From Bryobacterales bacterium (GTDB lineage Bacteria; Acidobacteriota; Terriglobia; Bryobacterales; Bryobacteraceae), in the NCBI GenBank assembly GCA_947446025.1, contig CANFEY010000016.1, positions 1 to 64,000 of the forward strand: 64,000 bases of DNA, written 5' to 3'. A program made the position numbers and the translations under genes. The notes beneath the pieces were generated by a model, which was not told the origin of the DNA, did not search any database, and was given only the letters and a program-made list of their open reading frames with translations. Below, piece by piece: positions 52,558 through 62,112 of this stretch. How positions within the stretch are numbered: the first letter of the stretch is position 1; each line of letters opens with the position of its first letter.

Positions 52558-54222
52558 GTGCGAACACTTACACTTGCCCTCACGCTGCTCTCCGGGTGCG
52601 CCTTCGGCCAAAGCCCGCTCATACGGCTCCTCTCTGAGGAACTTGACCGCAACTTCACTTACTTGAAGCAGAACGGCCAGCCGCCGCCCTACTTCATGGG
52701 CTACGAGGTCGCCGAGAACGATCAGGACGTCATCATCGCCAGCGAAGGGTCCATCGATCAGCAGCAGCACAACCATACGCGGTATCTGGACGTCACCATC
52801 CGCGTGGGTTCGCCGGCGTTCGACAATTACCGCGTTACCCAGGGCCAACGCGCGCGTTTCACCAGCGCCACGCCGATCGCGCTAGCCGACGACGCAGATT
52901 CCATCCGCCGCACGGTGTGGCTGGCCACCGACCGCGTCTATCGCGCCGGCGCGCAGCGCTTGATCCGCTTGCAGGCCGACGAAAAACTGCGCACAGCAGC
53001 GCTGGATTCCTCGGACGATTTTTCCAAAGAGGAAGCCCAGGTCTACGCCAACGATCCGCAGCAGATCAAGTTTGACGCAGCCGCGTGGGCTGTCCGGCTC
53101 AAACGCTTGTCGGCGGCGTTCGCGCAATTTCCCGGCGCTCTGAACTCCAGCGTCCAACTGGAAAGCCGTGAACTGACGCAGACGCTGGTGACGACCGAGG
53201 GCACCAAGCTGCTGCACGGCCGCCCGTTCGCGCGGCTGATCATTTTCGCACGCGGCAAGGCCGCTGACGGCATGGACCTGCAGACCATGGAAAGTTTTGA
53301 AGCCGACGATCCGGCCAAGCTTCCCTCGGACGCGGAGATACTTGCCGCTGTGCGCAAGGCCGGCGCGAACCTTACTTCCCTACTGGCCGCCCCCGTCTCC
53401 GAGCCGTACGTTGGACCCGCGATCCTTTCTGGACGCGCTTCCGGCGTATTGTTCCATGAAATTTTCGGCCATCGCATTGAAGGCCACCGCCAGAAGGACG
53501 AATCCGAAGGGCAGACGTTCACCAAGGCCATCAACACGGCGGTGCTGCCATCCTTCCTGAGCGTGGTGTTCGACCCCACCCGCAAGACCTACGGCGATGT
53601 CACGCTGAACGGCTACTTCCAATACGACGACGAGGGCGTGCGTGCCCGCAAGGTCACCGTGGTGGAAGACGGCATCCTCAAGACGTTCCTGATGTCGCGT
53701 TCGCCGGTGGACGGGTTCCCCGCCTCCAACGGCCACGGCCGCCGGTCGCCCGGCAATGAAGTGGTCTCGCGGCAATCGAACTTGATCGTGGAATCCACCA
53801 AAGCCGTCAGTGACGCCGAGTTGCGGCGCATGCTGGTGGACGAAGTCAAGCGCCAGAACAAGCCTTATGGTCTGTTTTTCGATCAGGTCACCGGCGGCTA
53901 CACCACCACCGGCCGCCAAGGCCTGCAAGCCTTCACCGTGATTCCGCTGGTGGTCTACCGCGTGTACGCCGACGGCCGCAAGGATGAGATGATCCGCGGC
54001 GTGGACATCGTGGGCACGCCGCTGGCGAGCTTTGCGAAGATCACCGCGACTTCCGAGAAGAGCGAGGTCTTCAACGGCATCTGCGGAGCCGAATCCGGCA
54101 ACGTGCCGGTATCCGCAATTTCCCCCGCGCTGCTGGTTTCCGAGATCGAGGTCCAGCGCAAAGAGCGCTCACAGGACCGCCCGCCCTTCCTCACGCGTCC
54201 CGCCGAAGGGGCCGCGCAATGA
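52558..54222 (+). CDS. Secreted TldD-like metallopeptidase subunit
   Basis: 554 residues, GTG start, probable signal peptide (MRTLTLALTLLSGCAFGQ). TldD features: N-terminal domain YEVAENDQDVIIASEGSIDQ, the zinc motif HEIFGH at 300-305 (HExxxH) followed by RIEGHRQKDE, and C-terminal domain with SRSPVDGFPASNGHGRRSPG. Classic TldD is cytoplasmic, pairs with TldE (PmbA) and trims peptide cores. The overlap with the next gene is 4 bp (ATGA). A lipobox-like LSGC at residues 11-14 may make it a lipoprotein. Confidence 0.85.
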   Translation: MRTLTLALTLLSGCAFGQSPLIRLLSEELDRNFTYLKQNGQPPPYFMGYEVAENDQDVIIASEGSIDQQQHNHTRYLDVTIRVGSPAFDNYRVTQGQRARFTSATPIALADDADSIRRTVWLATDRVYRAGAQRLIRLQADEKLRTAALDSSDDFSKEEAQVYANDPQQIKFDAAAWAVRLKRLSAAFAQFPGALNSSVQLESRELTQTLVTTEGTKLLHGRPFARLIIFARGKAADGMDLQTMESFEADDPAKLPSDAEILAAVRKAGANLTSLLAAPVSEPYVGPAILSGRASGVLFHEIFGHRIEGHRQKDESEGQTFTKAINTAVLPSFLSVVFDPTRKTYGDVTLNGYFQYDDEGVRARKVTVVEDGILKTFLMSRSPVDGFPASNGHGRRSPGNEVVSRQSNLIVESTKAVSDAELRRMLVDEVKRQNKPYGLFFDQVTGGYTTTGRQGLQAFTVIPLVVYRVYADGRKDEMIRGVDIVGTPLASFAKITATSEKSEVFNGICGAESGNVPVSAISPALLVSEIEVQRKERSQDRPPFLTRPAEGAAQ

Positions 54223-56009
54223 ACCTTCTGTTCCGTACTGCTGTAGTGGCCGCCGGACTCGCAGGCTCCGCCGCCTACGTCCTTTCGCAGACGCCCGCGT
54301 TGCCCACGCTGGGTGCCGATGAGGTCCTACTACGCGCCATGCGCGACGAGATGGCGCGTACCGCACAGCTGGCCATAGTGGGCGGCAAGGACGCGCCCTA
54401 CTACACCGCCTACACGGTCTCCGACGCTGAATCGGTCCACATCAGTTCCACGCTGGGAGCCACGGTGAACGCGAACCGCAGCGGCTACCGTTCGCCCTCC
54501 ATCGAAGTGCGCGTAGGCGATTACGCCATTGACAACACCGGCCACGTGCAGTCCGGCGCGTATTCCGGCACGCGCATGGACGGCGACTGGCCTTTGGACG
54601 CCAATTATTTGAGCCTGCGCGATTCCTTCTGGCTCTCCACGGACCGCGTGTTCAAAACCGCGCTCGAATCGATTTCGCGCAAGAGGGCTTCGCAGGCCAA
54701 CGCCGCGGTGGATGCGAACCTCTTGCCGAACTTCTCGAAAACAGAGCCGGTGGTCAGTATCCCCAAGCTCTCGCTGGCGAAGATCGATGAGGCCGCGTGG
54801 ACCGCGCGTGCCAACCGGCTGTCGGCGGTTTTCAAGCGCTACCCCGAGATCCTCTCCTCCGGTTCCGACGTGCAGGCGATGACCGGCATCACCACGATGC
54901 TCACCACTGAGGGCACCATGATCCGCTACGAAGACGGCATCGGCTGGGCCATCGGCAAAGGCGAAGCGCAGGCCGCCGACGGCATGGTGGTCCACGACGC
55001 CGTGTCCATCCAATCTCTGAACTTCGAGGCGTTGCCCCCCGACGCCGACCTCATCCGCGGATTCACCGAAGTCGCCGACAATGTGCGCGCCTTATCCAAG
55101 GCTCCCGCGGCCGAGCCCTACACCGGGCCGGTGCTGTTTGAGCCGCGTGCCGCCGCGCAATTGTTGGCCCAGCTGTTGGGCGACAACCTGCGCATCCCGC
55201 GCCGGCCGCTGACCAATCCCGGCCAACCCACCAACATCCTGCCTAGCGAACTGGAGAGCCGCTTGAACGCCCGCGTGCTGCCCGACTTCTTCGACGTGGT
55301 GGATGACCCCACGCAACGCACGCTCAACGGCAAGCCGCTGGTGGGTTTTTACGAATTCGACCTGGAAGGCGTACGTCCCAAGTTGGTGAGCATCGTCGAA
55401 AAGGGCGTGCTGAAAAACTTTCTCACCACGCGGACGCCGGTGCCGAATTTTCCCGCCTCGAACGGCCACGCGCGCCTGCCCGGAAACTATGGAGGCAAGT
55501 CGGCCGCCATCGGCAATCTGTTCGTGAAGGTGAGCGAAAGTACCCCGCTGGCAGGGCTGAAGCAGCAACTCACCACCATGGTGACGCAGCTCAACAAGCC
55601 TTACGGAATTCTGGTGCGTAAGCTGGACTATCCGTACTCAGGTTCGGGCGGGGAACTGCAGGCATTGGCGCAGGCGAATGCGCAGGCGGGCGGGGCAGCC
55701 CGGCCGCTGAGTCCGCCACTGTTGGTCTACCGCGTGTATCCCGACGGCCGCGAAGAGTTGGTGCGCGGCCTGCGCTTCCGCGGCGTCACGGCGCGTTCCC
55801 TGCGCGATGTGATGGCAGCATCGCAGGAGACCGCCGTGTTCGAGTTCGTCAACACCACCACCGCGCTAGCGCTGCTGGGCAGCGGAGGTTACTTGGCCCC
55901 CACTTCCGTCATCGCGCCGGGATTGCTGTTTGAGGAACTGGAGCTCGACGTGCCGCGCGAGCAATTGCCGAGGCCGCCCACCGTTCCGCCGCCCCCGCTG
56001 CAGCCGTAA
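54219..56009 (+). CDS. Secreted TldE-like subunit lacking the zinc motif
   Basis: 596 residues, membrane-anchored N-terminus (MNLLFRTAVVAAGLAGSAAY). Same overall fold as the preceding protein (GDYAIDNTGHVQSGAYSGTR, TRTPVPNFPASNGHARLPGN), but in place of HExxxH it has LLAQLLGDNLRIPRR, so it is a TldE/PmbA-like partner in the heterodimer. Translationally coupled to the TldD gene by ATGA. A Met-rich or Asp-rich tail is absent; Pro-rich end. Confidence 0.82.
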   Translation: MNLLFRTAVVAAGLAGSAAYVLSQTPALPTLGADEVLLRAMRDEMARTAQLAIVGGKDAPYYTAYTVSDAESVHISSTLGATVNANRSGYRSPSIEVRVGDYAIDNTGHVQSGAYSGTRMDGDWPLDANYLSLRDSFWLSTDRVFKTALESISRKRASQANAAVDANLLPNFSKTEPVVSIPKLSLAKIDEAAWTARANRLSAVFKRYPEILSSGSDVQAMTGITTMLTTEGTMIRYEDGIGWAIGKGEAQAADGMVVHDAVSIQSLNFEALPPDADLIRGFTEVADNVRALSKAPAAEPYTGPVLFEPRAAAQLLAQLLGDNLRIPRRPLTNPGQPTNILPSELESRLNARVLPDFFDVVDDPTQRTLNGKPLVGFYEFDLEGVRPKLVSIVEKGVLKNFLTTRTPVPNFPASNGHARLPGNYGGKSAAIGNLFVKVSESTPLAGLKQQLTTMVTQLNKPYGILVRKLDYPYSGSGGELQALAQANAQAGGAARPLSPPLLVYRVYPDGREELVRGLRFRGVTARSLRDVMAASQETAVFEFVNTTTALALLGSGGYLAPTSVIAPGLLFEELELDVPREQLPRPPTVPPPPLQP

Positions 56010-56012
56010 ACC

Positions 56013-58331
56013 ATGCCGCGACTCCTAAGCCGCACGCTCTTCCGCGAGATCTTCGTCAGCGCGGTGCTGGGGTGCGTCCTTTTTACTTCGGTCCTCTTTT
56101 TGTTTCTGTCGCGCCCGCTGTTCGAGTTCGTAGTGCGCAATCCAGGCCCATGGCGGACCGTGGCGAGGCTGTTCTCGCTGGTCATCCCGCAGACACTGCC
56201 CTACACCATCCCGCTGGGCGTGCTGGTGGGAACGCTGCTGGCGCTGAGCCGCATGTCCGCCGATGGCGAAGTCACCGCCATGCGGGCCGCAGGAGTTCCC
56301 GGCCGCCGCGTTGCCCCTGCCGTGCTTTCTTTCGCGTTTCTGGCCATGGCTGTCACTGCGGCCTCTACCGCGTGGCTCTCCCCCTGGGCTGTCCGCGAAG
56401 GCTACCGTCTGCGCAACGTGCTGATGGAAACGCAACTCAGCGCGGATATCCAGCCGCGCTTCTTTGAGGAGCGCTTTCCCGGCGTCGTGCTCTATGCCCG
56501 CGACATCGTGCAAGGCCCGACCATCCTGTGGAAGAAAATTTTCCTGGCCGATGTGAAGCCTTCTGCTGAGCGCGGCAATGTTCCCGCCGTGACCCTGGCA
56601 TCGGAAGCCATCGCGCAGCCCGACGCACCGCGCAACCGCATCCAGCTGACGCTCAAGAACTACGTCAAGTACGAAGCGGGCGCGGACGCGGAGAAATACC
56701 AGACCTACACTTCGCCGCACGATGACGAGTCCTTGGAGGCGCAGCGTCCTCCCGCCGTTGCTCCCGCCCGGCCCACGGTCCAGATGGATACGCCGCCGCT
56801 CTACAAAGCGGCCTACCAGGACCCCGGAGCCGATGCGGACCGCCTGCTAGAAACCCGCATCGAACTGCATCAGAGGCTGGCCATGCCGTTCGCGTGCATT
56901 GTGCTGGCGCTGGCCGGGATTCCGCTGGGCTTGAGTTCACGCCGTCGCGGCAAGTCGCCGGCCGTGGTGCTGACGGTGGCTCTCGCGTTCCTGTATTTCG
57001 TCAGCCTGATCGGGACCACCAGCCTCGCCCGCCAGCGTTCCCTGCCTCCGGAAATTGCCATGTGGCTCCCCAGCATGGGCTTCGCGCTGCTGGGGGTGTT
57101 GCTGGTCGCGCGGCTGGAGCGTCCCGGCAGCCGCGATTATCTCGACGCGTTTGCGTCCTGGTTCCGCAAGCCGTCGTTCGGGGCCGATGGGCGCAGGCTG
57201 CTGCCGCGCCTGCAGCTCCGCCGCCTGCCGTTGCTGCCGCAGGTGATCGATGCGCACATTCTCTCCCGCTTCCTGTTCTACTTTCTGCTGTGGCTGGTGA
57301 GCTTTATCCTCTTGCTGGATATCTTCACCTTCTTTGAACTCGGCACGGATATTCTCAAGAATCGGATTCCCTTGTCCAAGGTCGGCGAGTATCTGTTTTT
57401 CCTGACGCCGCGCTGGATCTATGAGTTGACGCCGGTGAGCGTTCTGGTGAGCGTTCTGGTGGTGCTGGGCGTGCTCTCCAAGGACAACGAAGTGACGGCC
57501 TTCAAGGCCTGTGGCGTCAGTGTCTACCGCCTAGGAGCTCCACTGCTCTTGGCCAGCCTGCTGCTGAGTGCAGGACTGTTCGCCTTCAACCACTATGTGG
57601 TCCCCGGTGCCGACCGCCGCCAGGACGCCCTGCGCGCGGAAATCAAGGGCAAGCCGGCCCAGACGTTTTTGAACCCCGGTCAAAAGTGGATCTACGGCAG
57701 CACCGACCACATTTACTACTACACCTACTTCGACCCGGAAGAGAACATCATGTCCGGGGTCAGCGTCTTCGAACTGGATCCGGTGACGTTCCGGCTGAAG
57801 CGCCACATCGCGGCCGAGCGCGCGCGCTGGGAACCGGCGCTTGCCGCCTGGGTGTTCCAAAACGGCTGGGCCCGCGACATGAAGGCTGGCAACATTGGAC
57901 CGGTTGATAATTTCACCGGTCAAACGCGCGTCTTTCCCGAAGTGAAGGAGACGCCCGACTACTTCCGCAAGGAAGACATCCAATCCCAGCAGATGAACTA
58001 CCGGGAGCTGCAGAACTACATCGGCGAATTGCAGCAGAGCGGCTTCGATACTACGCGTTTACAAGTGCAGTATTTCAACAAGTTCTCCGTGCCGTTGTTC
58101 GCCTTCATTCTGGCGTTGGTCAGCGTGCCCTTCGGCCTCAGCGCCGGTAATCGCGGAGCCATGGCGGGCGTGGGCGTCAGCCTCGGAATCTTCATCGCTT
58201 ATAAAACCATGCAACAACTTTTTGAACAGGTGGGCAACCTGGGACAACTGCCGCCGCATCTGGCGGCATGGTCCCCCGATGCCGTGTTTTCGCTGGCTGG
58301 ACTCTATTTCCTGGCGAGGGTCCGCAGTTGA
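56013..58331 (+). CDS. Fused LptF-LptG lipopolysaccharide exporter permease
   Basis: 772 residues. First half (about 1-350): LptF, with six membrane helices and the jelly-roll periplasmic part (RFFEERFPGVVLYARDI). Second half (about 405-772): LptG (VIDAHILSRFLFYFLLWLVS, FNHYVVPGADRRQDALRAEI, IYGSTDHIYYYTYFDPEENI). Usually two genes; here one chain. LptFG with LptB2 pushes LPS onto the periplasmic bridge. Starts 3 nt after the TldE stop; TruA follows with a 4-bp overlap. Confidence 0.92.
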   Translation: MPRLLSRTLFREIFVSAVLGCVLFTSVLFLFLSRPLFEFVVRNPGPWRTVARLFSLVIPQTLPYTIPLGVLVGTLLALSRMSADGEVTAMRAAGVPGRRVAPAVLSFAFLAMAVTAASTAWLSPWAVREGYRLRNVLMETQLSADIQPRFFEERFPGVVLYARDIVQGPTILWKKIFLADVKPSAERGNVPAVTLASEAIAQPDAPRNRIQLTLKNYVKYEAGADAEKYQTYTSPHDDESLEAQRPPAVAPARPTVQMDTPPLYKAAYQDPGADADRLLETRIELHQRLAMPFACIVLALAGIPLGLSSRRRGKSPAVVLTVALAFLYFVSLIGTTSLARQRSLPPEIAMWLPSMGFALLGVLLVARLERPGSRDYLDAFASWFRKPSFGADGRRLLPRLQLRRLPLLPQVIDAHILSRFLFYFLLWLVSFILLLDIFTFFELGTDILKNRIPLSKVGEYLFFLTPRWIYELTPVSVLVSVLVVLGVLSKDNEVTAFKACGVSVYRLGAPLLLASLLLSAGLFAFNHYVVPGADRRQDALRAEIKGKPAQTFLNPGQKWIYGSTDHIYYYTYFDPEENIMSGVSVFELDPVTFRLKRHIAAERARWEPALAAWVFQNGWARDMKAGNIGPVDNFTGQTRVFPEVKETPDYFRKEDIQSQQMNYRELQNYIGELQQSGFDTTRLQVQYFNKFSVPLFAFILALVSVPFGLSAGNRGAMAGVGVSLGIFIAYKTMQQLFEQVGNLGQLPPHLAAWSPDAVFSLAGLYFLARVRS

Positions 58332-59077
58332 AGACTTACAAACTCACCGTGGAATACGATGGCTCAAAGTATTCCGGCTGGCAGGACCAGATCAACGCGC
58401 GTAGCGTGCAGGGCGAGCTGAAACTAGCCGCGCAAGAGTTGTTCGGCGGAGCGATTGAAGTGCAAGGCTCGGGCCGGACGGACGCCGGTGTACACGCGGT
58501 GGGGCAAGTGGCTCACATCAAAGTCCAGCGCCCCACGCGCATGAAGACCCACGAGATTCTGCGCGCACTCAATGATCGCTTGCCCTCCAGCGTGGCGATT
58601 CTCGATTGCGAAGAGGCGGACCCCAGGTTCCACGCACGCCATTCCGCGGTCGCGCGCGGGTACTTTTACCAGATCTCCACGCGCAAGGCCGCGCTGTCAA
58701 AGAAATTCGTGTGGTGGATCAAGGAGCCGCTCGACGTCGGCAAGATGCAGCAAGCCGCGGCGCTCATCGTTGGACGCCACGATTTCCACGCCTTCCGCGC
58801 CGCTGATAAGTCGAAGCCTGATGAATCCACCCTCGTGGTGGTCGAATCCGCCGAGGTCGGCATCGATGACCACTTGATCGTCTTCCGCATTGAGGCGTCG
58901 CACTTTTTGTGGAAGATGGTGCGGCGTCTCGCGGGAACGCTGGTGAAGGTCGGCCTGGGCGAGGTCAGTGTGGAAGAGTTCGGCGCGCTGCTGAACGGCA
59001 AGAAGAACCCGAAGCTCGATGTCGCGGCGTGGACCGCTCCGGCTGCGGGCCTGTTTCTGGAGTCCGTCCGGTATTAG
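58328..59077 (+). CDS. truA: tRNA pseudouridine synthase A
   Basis: 249 residues from the TTG at 58328, which overlaps the stop of LptFG (TTGA). LKTYKLTVEYDGSKYSGWQD start and catalytic GSGRTDAGVHAVGQ (Asp). Makes pseudouridine at positions 38-40 of tRNA. The longer frame upstream has no conserved residues. Convergent with the gene at 59074. Confidence 0.95.
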   Translation: MKTYKLTVEYDGSKYSGWQDQINARSVQGELKLAAQELFGGAIEVQGSGRTDAGVHAVGQVAHIKVQRPTRMKTHEILRALNDRLPSSVAILDCEEADPRFHARHSAVARGYFYQISTRKAALSKKFVWWIKEPLDVGKMQQAAALIVGRHDFHAFRAADKSKPDESTLVVVESAEVGIDDHLIVFRIEASHFLWKMVRRLAGTLVKVGLGEVSVEEFGALLNGKKNPKLDVAAWTAPAAGLFLESVRY

Positions 59078-59412
59078 CCGCTCGGCGCGAACATGCGCGC
59101 CTGCGCCGCCAAAATTGGCTCTGTGCTGGACGAGACTTCCCCGTGCCCACAAGGCGCGTGGTCCCGCTCCAACACGTACCGCACGGAGCCTTGATCCCGC
59201 CAGAACCGCACCGCGTCGAAAAGCGCATCGGCGGGGAAGCGTGAACACACGCCGCGGGCGTAGCCGAAATTGCAGCGCTCGTGATCGGCGGGCACGATCT
59301 CCCCGCCCGCGTGGCACTCTCCAGCACACAACACCCCCAAAGGAGCCCGCGGAGGCACGGCCCACCCTGTCTCCTTCAGCGGCTCTTTTGGCAGGAAGTA
59401 GGGACAAGGCAC
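59074..59412 (-). CDS. Conserved acidobacterial protein with Cys motifs
   Basis: 112 residues from the GTG at 59412 (TACCCT box 6 nt upstream). VPCPYFLPKEPLKETGW, APLGVLCAGECHAGG, RCNFGYARGVCSRFPAD and RDHAPCGHGEVS give several spaced cysteines, possibly binding Fe-S or zinc. I recall similar acidobacterial hypothetical proteins; role unknown. End overlaps truA end. Confidence 0.65.
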   Translation of the reverse strand: MPCPYFLPKEPLKETGWAVPPRAPLGVLCAGECHAGGEIVPADHERCNFGYARGVCSRFPADALFDAVRFWRDQGSVRYVLERDHAPCGHGEVSSSTEPILAAQARMFAPSG

Positions 59413-59418
59413 GGTAGC

Positions 59419-59428
59419 AGGGTATCCT
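59419..59428. promoter_or_regulatory. Overlapping divergent -10 boxes
   Basis: AGGGTATCCT: minus strand TACCCT (59424-59419) 6 nt from the GTG at 59412; plus strand TATCCT (59423-59428) 9 nt from the ATG at 59438. Compact divergent promoter, similar to the one at 33241-33250. Confidence 0.35.
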
Positions 59429-59437
59429 AAAAGTCCG

Positions 59438-59740
59438 ATGAACCGCACCGAAATCCTCAAACAGATGCTGGATGTAGAACCCGGCAACAGCTTCGCGCGT
59501 TATGGCCTGGCCACCGAATACAAGAATTCCGGTGACCTGGAAGGGGCGGTGCGCGAGTTCGGCGTGCTGCTGGAAAATGACCCCAACTATTCGGCGGGTT
59601 ATTTCCACGGCGGCCAGACGCTGGAGAAGCTCGGCCGATTGGATGACGCCCGCGCTTTCTACCGCCGGGGCCTGGATGTGACCCGCGATGCGCACGCGCG
59701 CGGCGAAATGCAGGCCGCACTGGATATACTGGGGGAGTAG
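59438..59740 (+). CDS. Small TPR protein
   Basis: 100 residues, two TPR-like helical pairs (NSFARYGLATEYKNSGDLEG, YSAGYFHGGQTLEKLGRLDD). Cytoplasmic. Divergent from the 59074 gene, followed 14 bp later by the next gene. Confidence 0.8.
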   Translation: MNRTEILKQMLDVEPGNSFARYGLATEYKNSGDLEGAVREFGVLLENDPNYSAGYFHGGQTLEKLGRLDDARAFYRRGLDVTRDAHARGEMQAALDILGE

Positions 59741-59754
59741 CTGAGGTAACACCT

Positions 59755-61266
59755 GTGCGCCTGTTCATATTCGTGCTGCTGGCCGTGACCGTCTTCGGGC
59801 AGCGGCAGCAACAAGCTCCGCAACTGCAAGCCACCAACACCCAGAAGCTCGCGCCGCTGGACGGGAATCCTACGCTGTTCGCCGTGCTGGCCGCCATCAA
59901 CGCGGCGGGCTACGACACGGAAATCGATTCGCCCACCAACAATCCGCTGCGCAAGTCCCTGCGCGACCACTTGGCTACCCGCAACATCCCCAGCCTGCCT
60001 GCGCTCCGCCGCTTCGTGCGCGAGCATCACTTGCCCAACGCCAGTGACGACCTGGGCCAGTACGTGTCCTTCGCGCTCCTGAGCAGAGGCGCGCCGGACT
60101 TCGGTCCCGCGATGCCGAATTTTCCCCCGCCTGCCGACGCCGACAAGCTGAGCGAATTTCCCGCCCTACTGGCTGCATTCTATCGCGAAGCCGACGTGGC
60201 CAAATTGTGGGAGCTTTCGCAGCCCGCCTACGACGCCGCGTTGGCAGAATACACCGACCCAATTGCGCGGGCCCTGCAAGGCGTCAACGCGTACCTCCGT
60301 AACTCCAATCAACAGACCAAGGGCCGCTTCCAGGTCTTCATTGATCTGCTGGGCGCGCCGAATCAGGTCCACGCGCGTGTCTATCTGGAAGAATACTTCA
60401 TCGTGATCACGCCTTCGCCCGAGCCGCGCATCGATGAGGTCCGGCGGCAATACCTGCGCTTCTGGGGTGACGGACTTCGCTTTAAGTACGCCGAGGGCCT
60501 GAACAAGCTCAAGCCGCTGGGCGATTACGCTCTGGCCTCGCCGATCCTGGGCGAAGAGTACCGGCAGGATTTCCTGTCGCTGGCGACGGAGAGTTTTGTC
60601 CGCGCCGTGGAAGCCCGCTTGGCGCGCCAGCCGGCGCAGGTTACCCAGGCGATGCGCGAAGGCTTCGTGTTGGCCCCGGCCTTTGCCGACGGCCTGCCTA
60701 AATACGAGACGCAGGACGACGTCATGCGCGATTACTTCCCTACGCTGCTGAAGAGCATTGATCCGAAGAAGGAAGCCGTCCGCCTCGATAAAATCGATTT
60801 TGTCATGGAGCGCGCCGTGCGCACCGTGCGCGTTACCGTGGCTGCTAAACCGCCCGTGCTGACGGGCGTAGCCAAGGCGCTGGACGATGCCGAAGAACTG
60901 TTCCGCGCCCAGAAGCTGGCCCAGTCCAAGGAGGCATGGTCAGCCATCCTGGGCGGTACCGCCGAGAAACCTGCCCAGGCAAGGGCGTATTATGGTTTGG
61001 CGAGGGTAGCGTTGTCCGAACGGGACCCCGAACGCGCGGACATGCTATTCCGCAAAGTACTCGAATTGGAGCCGGATGCGTCTACTCACTCGTGGAGTCT
61101 GGTGTATCTGGGCAAGCTGGCCGATTCGCAAGGGGAAGCAGAGCCGGCAAAAGAATTCTACGGGCAGGCGCTGGCAATCGCCGGTCTGCCGGAGCAGGTA
61201 AAGCGGGAAGCCCAGCAGGGGCTGAGCGGGGCATTCTTTCGGCCCCGTCCGCCGGAAGAGCAGTAG
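59755..61266 (+). CDS. Secreted protein with C-terminal TPR
   Basis: 503 residues, GTG start, signal peptide (MRLFIFVLLAVTVFGQ). Front and middle are unrecognised (about 20-350, repeated helices with YDTEIDSPTNNPLRKSLRDH); the last 130 residues are TPR-like (AKALDDAEELFRAQKLAQSK, LGKLADSQGEAEPAKEFYGQ). Presumably a periplasmic scaffold. In the same run as rnc. Confidence 0.75.
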   Translation: MRLFIFVLLAVTVFGQRQQQAPQLQATNTQKLAPLDGNPTLFAVLAAINAAGYDTEIDSPTNNPLRKSLRDHLATRNIPSLPALRRFVREHHLPNASDDLGQYVSFALLSRGAPDFGPAMPNFPPPADADKLSEFPALLAAFYREADVAKLWELSQPAYDAALAEYTDPIARALQGVNAYLRNSNQQTKGRFQVFIDLLGAPNQVHARVYLEEYFIVITPSPEPRIDEVRRQYLRFWGDGLRFKYAEGLNKLKPLGDYALASPILGEEYRQDFLSLATESFVRAVEARLARQPAQVTQAMREGFVLAPAFADGLPKYETQDDVMRDYFPTLLKSIDPKKEAVRLDKIDFVMERAVRTVRVTVAAKPPVLTGVAKALDDAEELFRAQKLAQSKEAWSAILGGTAEKPAQARAYYGLARVALSERDPERADMLFRKVLELEPDASTHSWSLVYLGKLADSQGEAEPAKEFYGQALAIAGLPEQVKREAQQGLSGAFFRPRPPEEQ

Positions 61267-61301
61267 TAGGCGAAATATTCCAGAGGAGCTTTAAGAACCA
61301 C

Positions 61302-62096
61302 ATGACGAACGTATTGAAAGGCCTGGCCATTGGAACGATGGCGGCGGGTATGATGTTTGCGCAGACGGCATTACCCCCGGCTGCAGGAACTGCCCCAGCG
61401 GCAGCTGCTCCGGCGGGTCCGTCCCCGGATGAGATTAAGGATCTACAGGCGATCCAAAGCAAAGCCATCGCGACCCCGGCGGACGCGGACGCACGCATGG
61501 CGGCGATCAACGCCTTCGTGGCGAAGTACCCCACCAGCCAGTTCAAGGGTTACGCTCTCACCATGGCTGGCGAGGCCGCGCAGGGCAAGGGCGATTCCGG
61601 CCGCGCGCGCTTCTACTACGAACAGGCCATCGCCGCTGACCCCAACAGCGACTACGCAATGATCATGCTGGGAGCGGACATTGCGCAGAACATCAAGCCG
61701 AACGCCATGGACAAGGCAGCTCAGGTGGCCAAGGCGACCAAGCTGGCCAATGACGCGCTGGGGCTGATCGCGAAACGCACGAAGCAGCCGCAGGAGACGC
61801 AGGCGCAGTTTGACGCGGAAAAGAGTTCCGACATTTCCCGTGCCCACATGACCCTGGGACTGGCTGCCATGGGGGATGAGAAGTATGAAGCCGCCGGCAA
61901 GGAATTCATCCTGGCCTCCGACGCCGATGCCATGAACCTGCTGCGCGCGGGCATGGCGTTCAACAACGGAAAGAAAGTCGACGAAGCCGACGCGGCGCTC
62001 AATAAATTCATCGCCGTCCCCGGCCTCCCCGACCAGTACAAGAAGATGGCCGAAGACGAAAAAAAGCGCGGCCAGCAGATCAAGGCCGGGAAGTAA
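61302..62096 (+). CDS. Secreted TPR-type protein
   Basis: 264 residues from the ATG at 61302 (GAGGAG about 17 nt upstream). Signal peptide MTNVLKGLAIGTMAAGMMFA, an Ala/Pro stretch, then TPR-like repeats (ARFYYEQAIAADPNSDYAMI, AAGKEFILASDADAMNLLRA). Same style as the two genes before; together they may be a small family of periplasmic TPR proteins. Confidence 0.75.
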   Translation: MTNVLKGLAIGTMAAGMMFAQTALPPAAGTAPAAAAPAGPSPDEIKDLQAIQSKAIATPADADARMAAINAFVAKYPTSQFKGYALTMAGEAAQGKGDSGRARFYYEQAIAADPNSDYAMIMLGADIAQNIKPNAMDKAAQVAKATKLANDALGLIAKRTKQPQETQAQFDAEKSSDISRAHMTLGLAAMGDEKYEAAGKEFILASDADAMNLLRAGMAFNNGKKVDEADAALNKFIAVPGLPDQYKKMAEDEKKRGQQIKAGK

Positions 62097-62112
62097 GCAC
62101 ACGGGACAAAGC

